From contig JAFAXH010000087.1 of NCBI GenBank assembly GCA_019241085.1, forward strand, positions 1-64,000: a stretch of 64,000 nt of DNA, in the 5' to 3' direction. Origin of the DNA: Verrucomicrobiota bacterium (lineage in GTDB: Bacteria; Verrucomicrobiota; Verrucomicrobiia; Chthoniobacterales; SZAS-18). Both the position numbers and the translations under genes were made by a program. Positions 43,767-52,053 of the stretch are shown one piece after another (the stretch's first letter is position 1; every line of letters starts with the position of its first letter). The notes under the pieces are model-generated. The model was not told the DNA's origin. It saw only the letters and a program-made list of their open reading frames with translations, and searched no databases.

Positions 43767-44459
43767 ATGTCTGAAACTAATGAAAACGTTCCGACTCCTA
43801 TTTGGAAAAATCTCTTTGCGAGTGCTGTAATTGCCGCATTAGTAACTGGACTAGTGAATTTCTACAACCAACGGCAGATAGACAGTCACGCGCAAAATCT
43901 AGAAGCTAAAAAATTCTCTTATGACTTAGTGAAACAGGTTTTGCAGATTAAAGACCGCATCGATCGAAGGGACGCTGTTGAGCTTATACTTGAGATGAAG
44001 GATTTATTCCCTCAGGAAACAATTGTGGCCTTTACAAAACTCTCAGAGGAATTAAAAAATAGCCCGAGTCTATCTCTTGGCCCTCTCGGTGGACGAGAAC
44101 AAACGGACAGTTCCACCTTGCCTCCGTCATCTATTTTAGCTCCGTCACAAACGGGAAATGATCCGTCACAATTTAGCGTTGTAATCGAAACGAAAAATGG
44201 CAACGCATACGCGGCACCATTAACGCCTGTTTTAAAGGGACTCAAGGATGCTGGATTTAAGCGAGATTTTAAGCCGGAGACGTTGCCATTTTACGGGCAG
44301 AAAGGCGACCGTGCGCTCATTAAATACGGTGAGAACACCGAGGATTTAGCAAACTTGGTAAAAGAAATTGTTCATAAGGCAGATACCAAGCTTGATCCTG
44401 AGGTGAAACCCGATGACAAGGTGCCTTCCAAATCCATCTACCTTTACATACCTTATTAA
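43767..44459 (+). CDS. Orphan single-pass membrane protein in AT-rich DNA, 230 aa
   Basis: Not recognised. Start at the ATG at 43767. One transmembrane segment (about 16-33, FASAVIAALVTGLVNFY) is followed by a charged coiled-coil-like stretch (about 35-90), a Ser/Pro-rich linker, and a C-terminal domain (about 125-230) with FSVVIETKNGNAYAAPLTPVLKGLKDAGF and QKGDRALIKYGENTEDLANLVKEIV. Codons and base composition are clearly AT-rich compared with rnr and rpsA on both sides, and no SD is visible. This suggests recent horizontal acquisition. No mobility gene is next to it. Confidence 0.7.
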   Translation: MSETNENVPTPIWKNLFASAVIAALVTGLVNFYNQRQIDSHAQNLEAKKFSYDLVKQVLQIKDRIDRRDAVELILEMKDLFPQETIVAFTKLSEELKNSPSLSLGPLGGREQTDSSTLPPSSILAPSQTGNDPSQFSVVIETKNGNAYAAPLTPVLKGLKDAGFKRDFKPETLPFYGQKGDRALIKYGENTEDLANLVKEIVHKADTKLDPEVKPDDKVPSKSIYLYIPY

Positions 44460-44628
44460 ACCTTCTTTCGAAAGCAGGTCTATGACTAATGCAGAATTAG
44501 AACGTTTAAACCCTTATTCCCAAAGCTGATTGGGAACATTCACTTGTGATTGCGAGATTTTGTTTTTACTGACTATTTCTTAACTTTACTGGGCCCTCTT
44601 GTTGCTCATTCAAAGCAGACGGATAAAG

Positions 44629-44660
44629 AAAAAACGCCCTCCCGAGTTTGCGGAAGGGCG
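44629..44660 (-). terminator. Rho-independent terminator after the glutaredoxin-like gene
   Basis: On the minus strand a 10-bp stem (CGCCCTTCCG/CGGGAGGGCG, one G-T pair) at 44635-44660 is followed by six T residues (complement of 44629-44634). It lies 40 bp beyond the stop at 44700 and should end the minus-strand unit. Confidence 0.85.
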
Positions 44661-44699
44661 TCTCGGCAAAAAACGAGCCTGCGAAATGCGCAGCTTTCT

Positions 44700-45047
44700 T
44701 TACTTGAAATTCAGCGGTGCGCCCGCGGCCATCGCGGCGTGTTGCTCGTCGGTGCAGGAGGAGTTCGTCGGCACGTCGGTCGTTTTTTCGGAGTTACCGA
44801 CGAGGTTTTTGTCGAGCAGGAAGCGCTCGACTTCGTCGCCGCTCACGTCGGCGAGCATTTCGCCGTTGACCTCGACACAGGGCGAGAGCGGCTGGCCGCT
44901 CTTTTGTTCCATCTCCCAGCGGAACGCCGGGTTCTGGATGATGTCTTTCTCGGTGTAGGGAAGATCGTATTTTTGCAGGATGGCGCGCACGCCGGCACTC
45001 CAGCCGCAATAGGTTTTCAGATAAGCGGTGATTTGTGGTTTTTCCAT
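44700..45047 (-). CDS. Glutaredoxin-like protein with CGWS active site
   Basis: 115 aa. Thioredoxin-fold layout of a glutaredoxin: ITAYLKTYCGWSAGVRAIL with Cys14 and Ser17 where dithiol glutaredoxins have CxxC, then LPYTEKDI, the cis-Pro segment (PLSPCVEVNG) and GDEVERFL. The second active-site cysteine is replaced by Ser, as in monothiol glutaredoxins, although the classic CGFS is not present. A polar C-terminal tail of ~30 residues with another Cys (SSCTDEQ) follows. It is downstream of rpsA, separated by an inverted-repeat element, and ends at a strong terminator. Confidence 0.8.
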   Translation of the reverse strand: MEKPQITAYLKTYCGWSAGVRAILQKYDLPYTEKDIIQNPAFRWEMEQKSGQPLSPCVEVNGEMLADVSGDEVERFLLDKNLVGNSEKTTDVPTNSSCTDEQHAAMAAGAPLNFK

Positions 45048-45071
45048 AAGTTGAATCTAACAGAGTAGATG

Positions 45072-45158
45072 CCCGCGAAACACACGAAAAAACGCGAAAA
45101 TGATTGGTAGAAGTAGAACCCTCTTTTTGTTTTCGCGTCCTTTCGCGTATTTCGCGGG
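45072..45158. repeat. Inverted repeat, family A copy 1 (CGCGAAA units)
   Basis: Arms 45072-45100 and 45130-45158 (29 bp each, 25 of 29 positions matching) around a 29-base loop, in the gap between the rpsA stop and the glutaredoxin start. Units of CGCGAAA or CACGAAA recur every 9-10 bp. The second copy is at 51953-52040; both have the same AA/GG mismatch at the same place, so the two share orientation and origin. Confidence 0.85.
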
Positions 45159-45173
45159 GAATTGAATTGGTTG

Positions 45174-46856
45174 CTATTTCTTCTTCGCTTCGCCCGGCCG
45201 GTATTCCTCCTGCGCGGCTTGGAAGGCTTGTTCGAGGCCGACCATGTCTTCGCCGGGGCGCAAATGATCGAACGCCTCGCTCTCGCGCTTGAGTTCTTCC
45301 TCGGAGTAGTTCGCGGCCTTGATGGAAAGGCCGATGCGGCGCTCGACTTTGTCCACCTTGATAACGCGCGCTTCCACGTCCTGGCCGACCTTGAGCACGT
45401 CCTTCACCTTGGCGACGTGATCTTCGGAGAGCTGGGAAATGTGGACGAGGCCGTCGATGTCGTCCTGCAATTGCACGAACGCGCCGAAGCTGGCGAGCTT
45501 GGAAACCTTGCCGTGAACAAGATCGCCGATCTTGAACTTCTGGTCGATGTCCTTCCACGGATCGCCGGCGAGCTGCTTGGTGCCGAGCGAGATGCGCTGG
45601 TTTTGTTTGTCGATGCCGATGACGGTGGCGCTGACCTCGTCGCCTTTTTTCAAGACTTCGCTCGGGTGATTGACGTTGCGGGTCCAGCTCAAATCGGAGA
45701 CGTGAATCATGCCGTCGATGCCTACTTCAATTTCGACGAAGGCGCCATAGGCGGTCATGTTGCGGACCTTGCCGGTGATGGTGGTGCCCGGCGGATACTT
45801 GGTTTCGAGTTCGTCCCACGGGTTGGCTTCGAGCTGGCGCAGGCCGAGCGAGATTTTCTGCTCGTCCTTGTTGACGCCGAGCACGACGGCCTCGACTTCC
45901 TGGCCGACATTGAGCACGTCGGCCGGACGCACGATGCGTTTCGTCCAGGATAGTTCAGAGACGTGGATGAGACCTTCGACGCCTTCTTCGAGTTCCACGA
46001 ACGCGCCGTAAGGCACGAGATTGGTGATCTTGCCCTTGACGCGTTTGCCGGTCGGGAAACGCTCCTCGATTTTATCCCAAGGATTATTTTGAAGCTGCTT
46101 GAGGCCGAGCGAGACGCGCTCTTTTTCCTTGTTGATGTCGAGCACCTTGACGGTGACTTCCTGACCAACCTTGAGCAGCTCGCTCGGATGATTGAGCCGG
46201 CTCCAGGTCATGTCGGTGATGTGCAGAAGTCCGTCGATGCCGGTGAGGTCGATGAACGCACCGAAGTCGGTGAGGTTCTTCACCTGGCCGGTGACGATGG
46301 CGCCCGGATGAATGTTATCGAGGAATGCCTGACGCTTCTCGGTGCGCTCGCGCTCGATCAACTCGCGCCGGCTGAGGACGACGTTGCGCCGGTCGTCGTT
46401 GATTTTTACGATTCGGAAATCATACGTGTTGCCGATGAACACGGTCGGGTCTTTCGGCTGCACGATGTCAATCTGCGAGCCGGGGCAAAACGCTTCGACG
46501 CCGATGTTCACCATCAAGCCGCCTTTGACCACACCCTTGACCTTGCCTTTGATGAGGCCGTCGCCTTCATAGACTTTGACGATCTTTTCCCAATTCTGCC
46601 GGTAGAGCGCTTTTTCGCGCGAGAGCACGACCATGCCCTCGTCGTTTTCGAGCCGTTCGAGCAACACGTCGATCTCGTCGCCAGGCTGCAAGTGCTCGAG
46701 GTCATCGAATTCCCCGGCGGGGATGACGCCTTCGCTCTTGTAGCCGATGTCCACCAATACCTCGCGAGGACGAATCTCGAGGATGTGGCCTTTGATAATG
46801 GTGCCTTCGCGAAAGTCGCGCATGGACTTTGCGATGAGTTCCTGCATTCCAGTCAT
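45174..46856 (-). CDS. rpsA: 30S ribosomal protein S1
   Basis: 560 aa, E. coli S1 size (557). Six S1 RNA-binding repeats, each with the -G-x-V-x-x-[LIM]-x-x-[FY]-G-A-F-V-[DE]- pattern (e.g. VKNLTDFGAFIDLTGIDGLLHI, NLVPYGAFVELEEGVEGLIHVSE, NMTAYGAFVEIEVGIDGMIHVS, KLASFGAFVQLQDDIDGLVHIS). The first repeat VLVDIGYKSEGVIPAGEF is the ribosome-binding type. It helps unfold mRNA on the 30S subunit. Start at ATG 46856. Its 5' gap contains a G-rich tandem repeat. Confidence 0.95.
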   Translation of the reverse strand: MTGMQELIAKSMRDFREGTIIKGHILEIRPREVLVDIGYKSEGVIPAGEFDDLEHLQPGDEIDVLLERLENDEGMVVLSREKALYRQNWEKIVKVYEGDGLIKGKVKGVVKGGLMVNIGVEAFCPGSQIDIVQPKDPTVFIGNTYDFRIVKINDDRRNVVLSRRELIERERTEKRQAFLDNIHPGAIVTGQVKNLTDFGAFIDLTGIDGLLHITDMTWSRLNHPSELLKVGQEVTVKVLDINKEKERVSLGLKQLQNNPWDKIEERFPTGKRVKGKITNLVPYGAFVELEEGVEGLIHVSELSWTKRIVRPADVLNVGQEVEAVVLGVNKDEQKISLGLRQLEANPWDELETKYPPGTTITGKVRNMTAYGAFVEIEVGIDGMIHVSDLSWTRNVNHPSEVLKKGDEVSATVIGIDKQNQRISLGTKQLAGDPWKDIDQKFKIGDLVHGKVSKLASFGAFVQLQDDIDGLVHISQLSEDHVAKVKDVLKVGQDVEARVIKVDKVERRIGLSIKAANYSEEELKRESEAFDHLRPGEDMVGLEQAFQAAQEEYRPGEAKKK

Positions 46857-46938
46857 AACGGATCGAAGTGAGACAAAAACACGAGGGTCGGAGACGCTGC
46901 CCGCAAGAAAGAGAAGCGCGGCGGGTCAGCCGACGGCG

Positions 46939-46963
46939 TGGGTTGGTTTGGGTTGGTTTGTGG
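46939..46963. repeat. Tandem GGTTGGTTTG repeat in the rpsA 5' region
   Basis: Two exact 10-bp units GGTTGGTTTG (46941-46950 and 46951-46960) flanked by G and TGG give an alternating GG/GGG pattern on the plus strand and a C-rich strand in the rpsA leader, 85-105 bp upstream of the start codon. It could form a two-layer quadruplex on the plus strand; unproven. Confidence 0.5.
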
Positions 46964-47102
46964 CGCGGACTGCGGGTGGACCTGCTGCCGTCGCCGCGTC
47001 ACTGCGGACGGCACAGGGAAAAGGGACAAAAACTTACGCGGAAAAGTGTCTTCCGCAAGGCTTTCTCCGCAGGCCCGTCCAACTTAAATCCATCGCGCTG
47101 GC

Positions 47103-47972
47103 TCACGGCTGGGCGCTCGGTGCGCCGCCGGCGAAGATTTCGCTGAAAAATTGCCGCATTTCCCCGTAGGCAGCCTCGGCGGCTTGGGCGTTGTAAGCCA
47201 CGCCCTTGCTGATGTCGGTGCCAGCTTCTGGGTTGGTGAAGGCGTGGACGCTGCGTGGATAAGCGACCAGCTTGTAGGCCACGCCGGCGGTGTTCATCTC
47301 CGTCATGAAACCGGCGACATCGGCCGGCGGCACGCTTGGGTCGAGGGAGCCGTGCAGCACGAGCAACCGGCCTTTCACATTTTTCGCGTCCGCGGTGTTC
47401 GGCGATTTCAGCCCGCCGTGAAACGACACGACGCCTTTCATGTCCGCGCCGCTGCGCGCCAGCTCCAAGACCGTCGTGCCGCCGAAGCAGAAACCGATGG
47501 CGCCGATGCGTTGCGGGTCCACGCCGGGCCGCTTCAGCAGCTCAGCCAAAGCGGCCTGCGCCCGCACGCGGAACAGCGAAAAGTCTTGGTAAAACGGCTT
47601 GGCGAGCGCGCCGGCTGCCGCGCGATCATTCTGCGAGGCGCGTTTGCCCTTGCCATACATATCCGCGGCAAAAGCGATGTAGCCGAGTTTCGCGAGTTGC
47701 ACGGCACGCGCCTGCGCGAACGGCCCGAGGCCGGTCCAGTCGTGGACCACGAGCACGCCCGGCACCGCGCCGGCGCTGCCCACGGTCGATTTCGCTGGCT
47801 CTGCGAAGCAGCCCTCAAATTCTTCCGCGCCGATGTGATAAGTGACCGGCGTTGTCTTAGGTTCCGCCGTGGCGGCGTCGTCAGTGGCGGGCGGCGATTG
47901 TGCTCGGGTCACGGCAACGAGGGAAATGGTCAGCAGCGCGACCAGGGAAAGCGAGGGCAGGGAGGTCTTCAT
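47103..47972 (-). CDS. Exported dienelactone hydrolase-family protein
   Basis: 289 aa from the ATG at 47972 (MKTSLPSLSLVALLTISLVAV); earlier open frame to 48734 runs through the divergent thyA and is not coding. Signal peptide ends near TRAQ. Alpha/beta-hydrolase of DLH type: nucleophile Cys in GAIGFCFGGTTVLEL, Asp in HGSLDPSVP, His in VHAFTNPEAG. Typical substrates are cyclic lactones and esters; this one is probably periplasmic. It diverges from thyA with a 114-bp gap. Confidence 0.88.
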   Translation of the reverse strand: MKTSLPSLSLVALLTISLVAVTRAQSPPATDDAATAEPKTTPVTYHIGAEEFEGCFAEPAKSTVGSAGAVPGVLVVHDWTGLGPFAQARAVQLAKLGYIAFAADMYGKGKRASQNDRAAAGALAKPFYQDFSLFRVRAQAALAELLKRPGVDPQRIGAIGFCFGGTTVLELARSGADMKGVVSFHGGLKSPNTADAKNVKGRLLVLHGSLDPSVPPADVAGFMTEMNTAGVAYKLVAYPRSVHAFTNPEAGTDISKGVAYNAQAAEAAYGEMRQFFSEIFAGGAPSAQP

Positions 47973-48086
47973 CGTGTTCGGAATCGCAGCAAAAGGGCGC
48001 ACTGAGCGCGGGCGCCGAAATTTCTTGCGTGCGTCCGGGAGTCTTCCTGCCGACAATCCAGACCTCTGCTTTTTGCTCCCGACGCC

Positions 48087-48884
48087 ATGCGCGAATACCA
48101 ACGTCTGCTCCAACTCGTTCTCGAACACGGCCTCCCCCGCGCGGAGCGCACCGGCGTTGGCACGCGCGCGCTCTTTGGCGCGCAAGCCCGCTTCGATTTG
48201 CGCGCCGGTTTTCCGCTGCTCACCACGAAAAAGGTGCATTTGAAATCCATCATCCACGAACTGCTCTGGTTTCTGCGCGGCGATACGAATGCGAATTCGC
48301 TGCGCAAAAACGGCGTCACCATCTGGGACGAATGGGCTGACCCGCAGACTGGCGAGCTGGGCCGCATCTATGGCGCGCAATGGCGGGACTGGCGCGCGCC
48401 CGATGGACGGCACATCGACCAGATTGCCAGCGTGATCGAAGAAATTCGCCGCAACCCGACCAGCCGCCGGCTCATTGTGAGCGCATGGAATCCGGGCGAG
48501 CTGTCCGAAATGGCGTTGCCTCCGTGCCATGCGTTGTTTCAGTTTTTCGTGAACGCTGGCGAGCTGAGCTGCCAGCTTTACCAACGCAGCGCCGACCTGT
48601 TCCTCGGCGTGCCTTTCAACATCGCCAGCTACGCGTTGCTCACGCGCATGATCGCGCAAGTCTGCGGGCTGCGGGCCGCCGAGTTCGTCCACACCTTTGG
48701 CGACCTGCACCTTTATGAAAACCATCTGGAACAAGCCCGTCTCCAGCTTTCGCGCGAGCCGCGGCCTTTGCCGACGCTGCGACTAAACCCGGCGGTCAAC
48801 CAGCTCAAGGATTTTCGCTACGAGGATTTCACGTTGGAAAACTACGATCCCCATCCCGGCATCAAGGCGCCGATCGCGGTCTGA
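48087..48884 (+). CDS. thyA: Thymidylate synthase
   Basis: 265 aa, E. coli ThyA type (264). It makes dTMP from dUMP with methylene-tetrahydrofolate. Catalytic Cys147 in [10 protein letters not shown], Arg21 in RTGVGT, the LRGDTN and GRIYGAQWR loops, [13 protein letters not shown], and the C-terminal APIAV ending. All present, so the enzyme looks active. pyrD follows 24 bp downstream in the same direction, giving a pyrimidine gene pair. Confidence 0.97.
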   Translation: MREYQRLLQLVLEHGLPRAERTGVGTRALFGAQARFDLRAGFPLLTTKKVHLKSIIHELLWFLRGDTNANSLRKNGVTIWDEWADPQTGELGRIYGAQWRDWRAPDGRHIDQIASVIEEIRRNPTSRRLIVSAWNPGELSEMALPPCHALFQFFVNAGELSCQLYQRSADLFLGVPFNIASYALLTRMIAQVCGLRAAEFVHTFGDLHLYENHLEQARLQLSREPRPLPTLRLNPAVNQLKDFRYEDFTLENYDPHPGIKAPIAV

Positions 48885-48908
48885 CGCGTTTGTTTCCCAG
48901 CCTCACTC

Positions 48909-49964
48909 ATGCTCGAAACAGCTTATCGGGAAATTCTGCGCCCGCTCCTTTTTCAGTTCGACGCCGAGCGGGTGCATCATCTCGCGATGTGGGCGCTGAA
49001 GGTCTGCGGTCGATCCCGAACCGCGCTCGAATGGTTGCGCACCCTGGCCGATTCGGATCGCGCGAGCGATGCCCCGGCGTTGTCCCGCGAAGTGTTCGGA
49101 TTAAAATTCCGCAATCCCGTTGGTCTCGCCGCTGGCTTCGACAAAGACGGCGTCGCGCTCCCGGCTTGGGAGGCGCTCGGGTTCGGTTTTGTGGAAGCCG
49201 GCACGCTGACGCCCGAGCCGCAAACTGGCAATCCACGACCGCGACTCTTCCGCGTTCCCGAAAGCCGTGCGCTCATCAACCGCCTCGGCTTTAACAATCA
49301 CGGCGCTGTTGCCGCGGCGCGGCGTTTCGAAGCATTGCGCGCTGCCGGCCACTGGCCTCGCATTCCCGTCGGCATCAACCTGGGCAAACAAAAAACGACG
49401 CCGCTGGAATCGGCGGCGTCGGACTACGCGCGCGCGCTGGCGACCTTGCACGCGCACGGCGATTACTTTGTGCTCAACGTTTCGTCGCCGAATACGCCGG
49501 GCTTGCGCGGCCTGCAAGAGTCCGATGAATTGGATGTTCTCCTGCGCATTGTCCAGGAAACCAATCACGCGCTCGGCACCTCGCCCAAGCCATTGCTCGT
49601 CAAGATCGCGCCTGACCTGACCTTTGCGCAAATTGAGGAAATCCTCGACCTCGTCACGCGTCACGCACTCGCGGGCATCGTGGCGACAAACACCACGGTC
49701 GATCATTCGTTGCTGCCGGCGAGTGCGCCGCGTGAGACCGGCGGACTCAGCGGCCAGCCGTTGCGCGCACGTTCGACGGCAGTCGTGCGCTTCGTGGCGA
49801 GTCGCACGCGATTGCCGGTGATCGCCGTGGGCGGAATTTTCGATGCGGAGAGCGCCCGCGAGAAGCTGGATGCCGGCGCTGCGCTGGTGCAGCTTTACAC
49901 CGGTTTCGTTTATCAAGGGCCGACGGCGGTGGCGAAGATTTGCCGCGGACTGGCCGCCCGGTAG
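48909..49964 (+). CDS. pyrD: Dihydroorotate dehydrogenase (quinone, class 2)
   Basis: 351 aa. FMN enzyme of pyrimidine synthesis that passes electrons to the quinone pool. Class 2 marks: an N-terminal helical membrane-interacting segment (1-40), RNPVGLAAGFDKDG, GTLTPEPQTGNPRPRLFR, NRLGFNNHG, the catalytic serine in NVSSPNTPGLR (Ser192/193; class 1 has Cys), and the FMN-binding GGIFDAESA. Ends at a strong bidirectional terminator. Likely cotranscribed with thyA. Confidence 0.95.
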   Translation: MLETAYREILRPLLFQFDAERVHHLAMWALKVCGRSRTALEWLRTLADSDRASDAPALSREVFGLKFRNPVGLAAGFDKDGVALPAWEALGFGFVEAGTLTPEPQTGNPRPRLFRVPESRALINRLGFNNHGAVAAARRFEALRAAGHWPRIPVGINLGKQKTTPLESAASDYARALATLHAHGDYFVLNVSSPNTPGLRGLQESDELDVLLRIVQETNHALGTSPKPLLVKIAPDLTFAQIEEILDLVTRHALAGIVATNTTVDHSLLPASAPRETGGLSGQPLRARSTAVVRFVASRTRLPVIAVGGIFDAESAREKLDAGAALVQLYTGFVYQGPTAVAKICRGLAAR

Positions 49965-49986
49965 CGCGCTGGGAAATCGGGGAGCG

Positions 49987-50032
49987 CAAAACGCCGCGCC
50001 CGCGAAAATTTGTCGCGGAGCGCGGCGTTTTG
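49987..50032. terminator. Bidirectional Rho-independent terminator between pyrD and rplQ
   Basis: A long hairpin: arm 49987-50004 (CAAAACGCCGCGC then CCGCG) pairs with 50014-50032 (CGCGG, one unpaired A, GCGCGGCGTTTTG), with loop 50005-50013. The outer AAAA/TTTT gives T runs in both directions, so it can end pyrD (+) and rplQ (-). Confidence 0.88.
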
Positions 50033-50073
50033 GTTGGCGAGCGAAGCAGTTTTCCTCGTCGGTGAAATGGCGG

Positions 50074-50733
50074 CTATCGCTTTTTCCCGCCGGATTTTCC
50101 CTTGCCCTTTGGGCCGAGTTTTGACTTCGGTTTCGGCTGGGCGGCAGCGCGTTCCTTCTTCGCCTTGTCCTCGGCGCGCTTGGCCTTGTCCGTAGTTTTG
50201 CGCGAGCGGACCGCGGGCTTTTTCTGGCCTTTCGCCTGGCGTTGTTCGTCGGAGGTTTTCGCGCTGGCAGGCGCGGACGTCTTGATATCCGCAGCCGGTT
50301 TGTCGGTCTCCGCCGCAGCGTCGGCTTTCTTTTGCTTGGCCGTCGGCACTTCGACCGTGTCCGCTTTGGCAACCGGCGCCGCATCCACCCATTCGAGCAA
50401 CGCCATCGGCGCGGCGTCGCTCGGGCGCGGCCCGAGCTTAATGATGCGCGTATAGCCGCCCTGGCGGCTGAGGCTGCGCGGGGCGATTTCCTCGAACAGT
50501 TTTTTCACCATGCCGGGATTGTGCAGATACGCGATGGCCGTGCGGCGGCAGTGCAGCGAGCCGCGTTTGCCGAGCGTAACCATCCGTTCGGCGAACGGGC
50601 GGACGGCCTTGGCTTTGGCCAGCGTGGTCTTGATGCGGCTGTGCTCGATGAGGCTGCACACTTGGTTGGCGAGCAGTGCCTTGCGATGGTCGGCGGTGCG
50701 GCCGAGCTTGACGGTTTTTTTAAGGTGACGCAT
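50074..50733 (-). CDS. rplQ: 50S ribosomal protein L17 with a ~100-residue basic C-terminal tail
   Basis: 219 aa; ordinary bacterial L17 is about 115-130 aa. The first ~118 residues are the family domain ([67 protein letters not shown]). Residues about 119-219 are a Lys/Ala/Pro/Arg-rich low-complexity tail. It follows rpoA by 12 bp on the same strand, the usual rpoA-rplQ order. Confidence 0.95.
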   Translation of the reverse strand: MRHLKKTVKLGRTADHRKALLANQVCSLIEHSRIKTTLAKAKAVRPFAERMVTLGKRGSLHCRRTAIAYLHNPGMVKKLFEEIAPRSLSRQGGYTRIIKLGPRPSDAAPMALLEWVDAAPVAKADTVEVPTAKQKKADAAAETDKPAADIKTSAPASAKTSDEQRQAKGQKKPAVRSRKTTDKAKRAEDKAKKERAAAQPKPKSKLGPKGKGKSGGKKR

Positions 50734-50745
50734 GGAAGGATGAAA

Positions 50746-51792
50746 TTATGCGCCGTCGAAACTGCGCGCGCCATTGGGGCTTTCGACGCCGCTGCCGACG
50801 AGAGTGGGATCGACGAGACCGGCTTCGAATTTCATGCCGAGGCCGAGGCCGAGCTGCGAGAGCTTGTCCTTGATTTCGTTGAGCGATTTCTTGCCGAAGT
50901 TGCGATACTTCAGCATCTCCGCCTCCGTCTTTTGCGCGAGCTGGCCGACGGTGGTGATGTTGGCGTTGTTCAGGCAGTTGGCCGCGCGCACGCTTAACTC
51001 GATCTCATTAACGCTCATGTTGAGCAGCTTCTTGAGCTTCGCGTTGGCTTCGCTGACGCCTTCCGGCGCGGTGTCGAACTCAACGGCGTTCTCGTCGTAA
51101 TTGACGAACACATCGAGGTGCTTGCGCAAAATCGCGCTGGCTTGCAGGAGCGCGTCATTCGGCTCCAGCCGGCCGTCGGTATGGACTTCGAGCACGAGCT
51201 TGTCGTAATCAGTGCGCTGGCCGACGCGGGTCGCTTCCACGCCGTATTTCACTTTCGTGACCGGTGAAAAAATCGAGTCGATGGCGATGACGCCGATCGG
51301 CTGTTCGGGTCGCTTGTTTTCCTCGCCGGTGGCAAAGCCGCGACCGACGCGGACTTCCAACTCGACTTCAAAACGCTGCTTTTTATCCAGCGTGCAAATG
51401 AGCTGGTCGGTGTTCAGCACTTCGACGCCCGCGACGGTTTGGATGTCGGCGGCGGTCACCGGGCCTTCACGGTTGACGTTGATCGTCAAGGTGCGCAGCT
51501 CGTGGTCGGCGGCTTTGAATTTGATCTTCTTCAAATTCAAAATGATGTCTGTGACATCTTCGATGATGCCGGGCAGCGAGGTGAACTCGTGCGGGGCGCC
51601 GGTGATGCGCACGGCCGTGATGGCGGCGCCTTCGAGCGAGGAGAGCAACACGCGGCGCAGGGAGTTGCCCACGGTGTGTCCGTAACCGGCCTCAAAAGGC
51701 TCGGCGGTGAAACGTGTATAAGTGGGAGTGGCGGTGCTCTCGTCTTTGGTGAGAGTTTTGGGCATTTCAAAACGCCCGAGTCGAATCGGCAT
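50746..51792 (-). CDS. rpoA: RNA polymerase alpha subunit
   Basis: 348 aa. Alpha-NTD (about 20-245; GYGHTVGNSLRRVLLSSLEGAAITAVRI, ISPVTKVKYGVEATRVGQRTDYDKLVLEV-like segment) for dimerisation and assembly, a linker, and alpha-CTD (about 265-325; IELSVRAANCLNNANITTVGQLAQKTEAEMLKYRNFGKKSLNEIKDKL) that binds UP elements and activators. An alternative start at a Met at 51765 exists. The usual rpsD/rpsK/rpsM genes are not upstream; the gap contains an inverted repeat and then an ABC permease gene. Confidence 0.96.
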   Translation of the reverse strand: MPIRLGRFEMPKTLTKDESTATPTYTRFTAEPFEAGYGHTVGNSLRRVLLSSLEGAAITAVRITGAPHEFTSLPGIIEDVTDIILNLKKIKFKAADHELRTLTINVNREGPVTAADIQTVAGVEVLNTDQLICTLDKKQRFEVELEVRVGRGFATGEENKRPEQPIGVIAIDSIFSPVTKVKYGVEATRVGQRTDYDKLVLEVHTDGRLEPNDALLQASAILRKHLDVFVNYDENAVEFDTAPEGVSEANAKLKKLLNMSVNEIELSVRAANCLNNANITTVGQLAQKTEAEMLKYRNFGKKSLNEIKDKLSQLGLGLGMKFEAGLVDPTLVGSGVESPNGARSFDGA

Positions 51793-51952
51793 GGCAGTGA
51801 TAACGAACAGTCAACCGGGTTTCCCCTGGCGAGTCGGCCCAGCGCACAGATGGCGCAGGCCCAGGGACCAACGGCGATTTTATTTTTTTTAGCGTAGCTC
51901 GCTTTTGCGGGCCGGTAATGAACAACGTTCAGCGCGCGATGCAAGCGGTTTT

Positions 51953-52040
51953 ATTGCCCGCGAAACACGTGAAAAAACGCGAAAGAAAAACAAATTTCTG
52001 TTCCGAATTTTCGCGTCCTTTCGCGTGTTTCGCGGGCAAT
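51953..52040. repeat. Inverted repeat, family A copy 2 (CGCGAAA units)
   Basis: Arms 51953-51984 and 52009-52040 (32 bp, 29 matches) flank a 24-base loop. Nearly the same as the copy at 45072-45158; loops are unrelated while the arms are conserved. It fills the gap between the permease stop (52054) and the rpoA start. Confidence 0.88.
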
Positions 52041-52053
52041 CTTTTTCCGTCGC

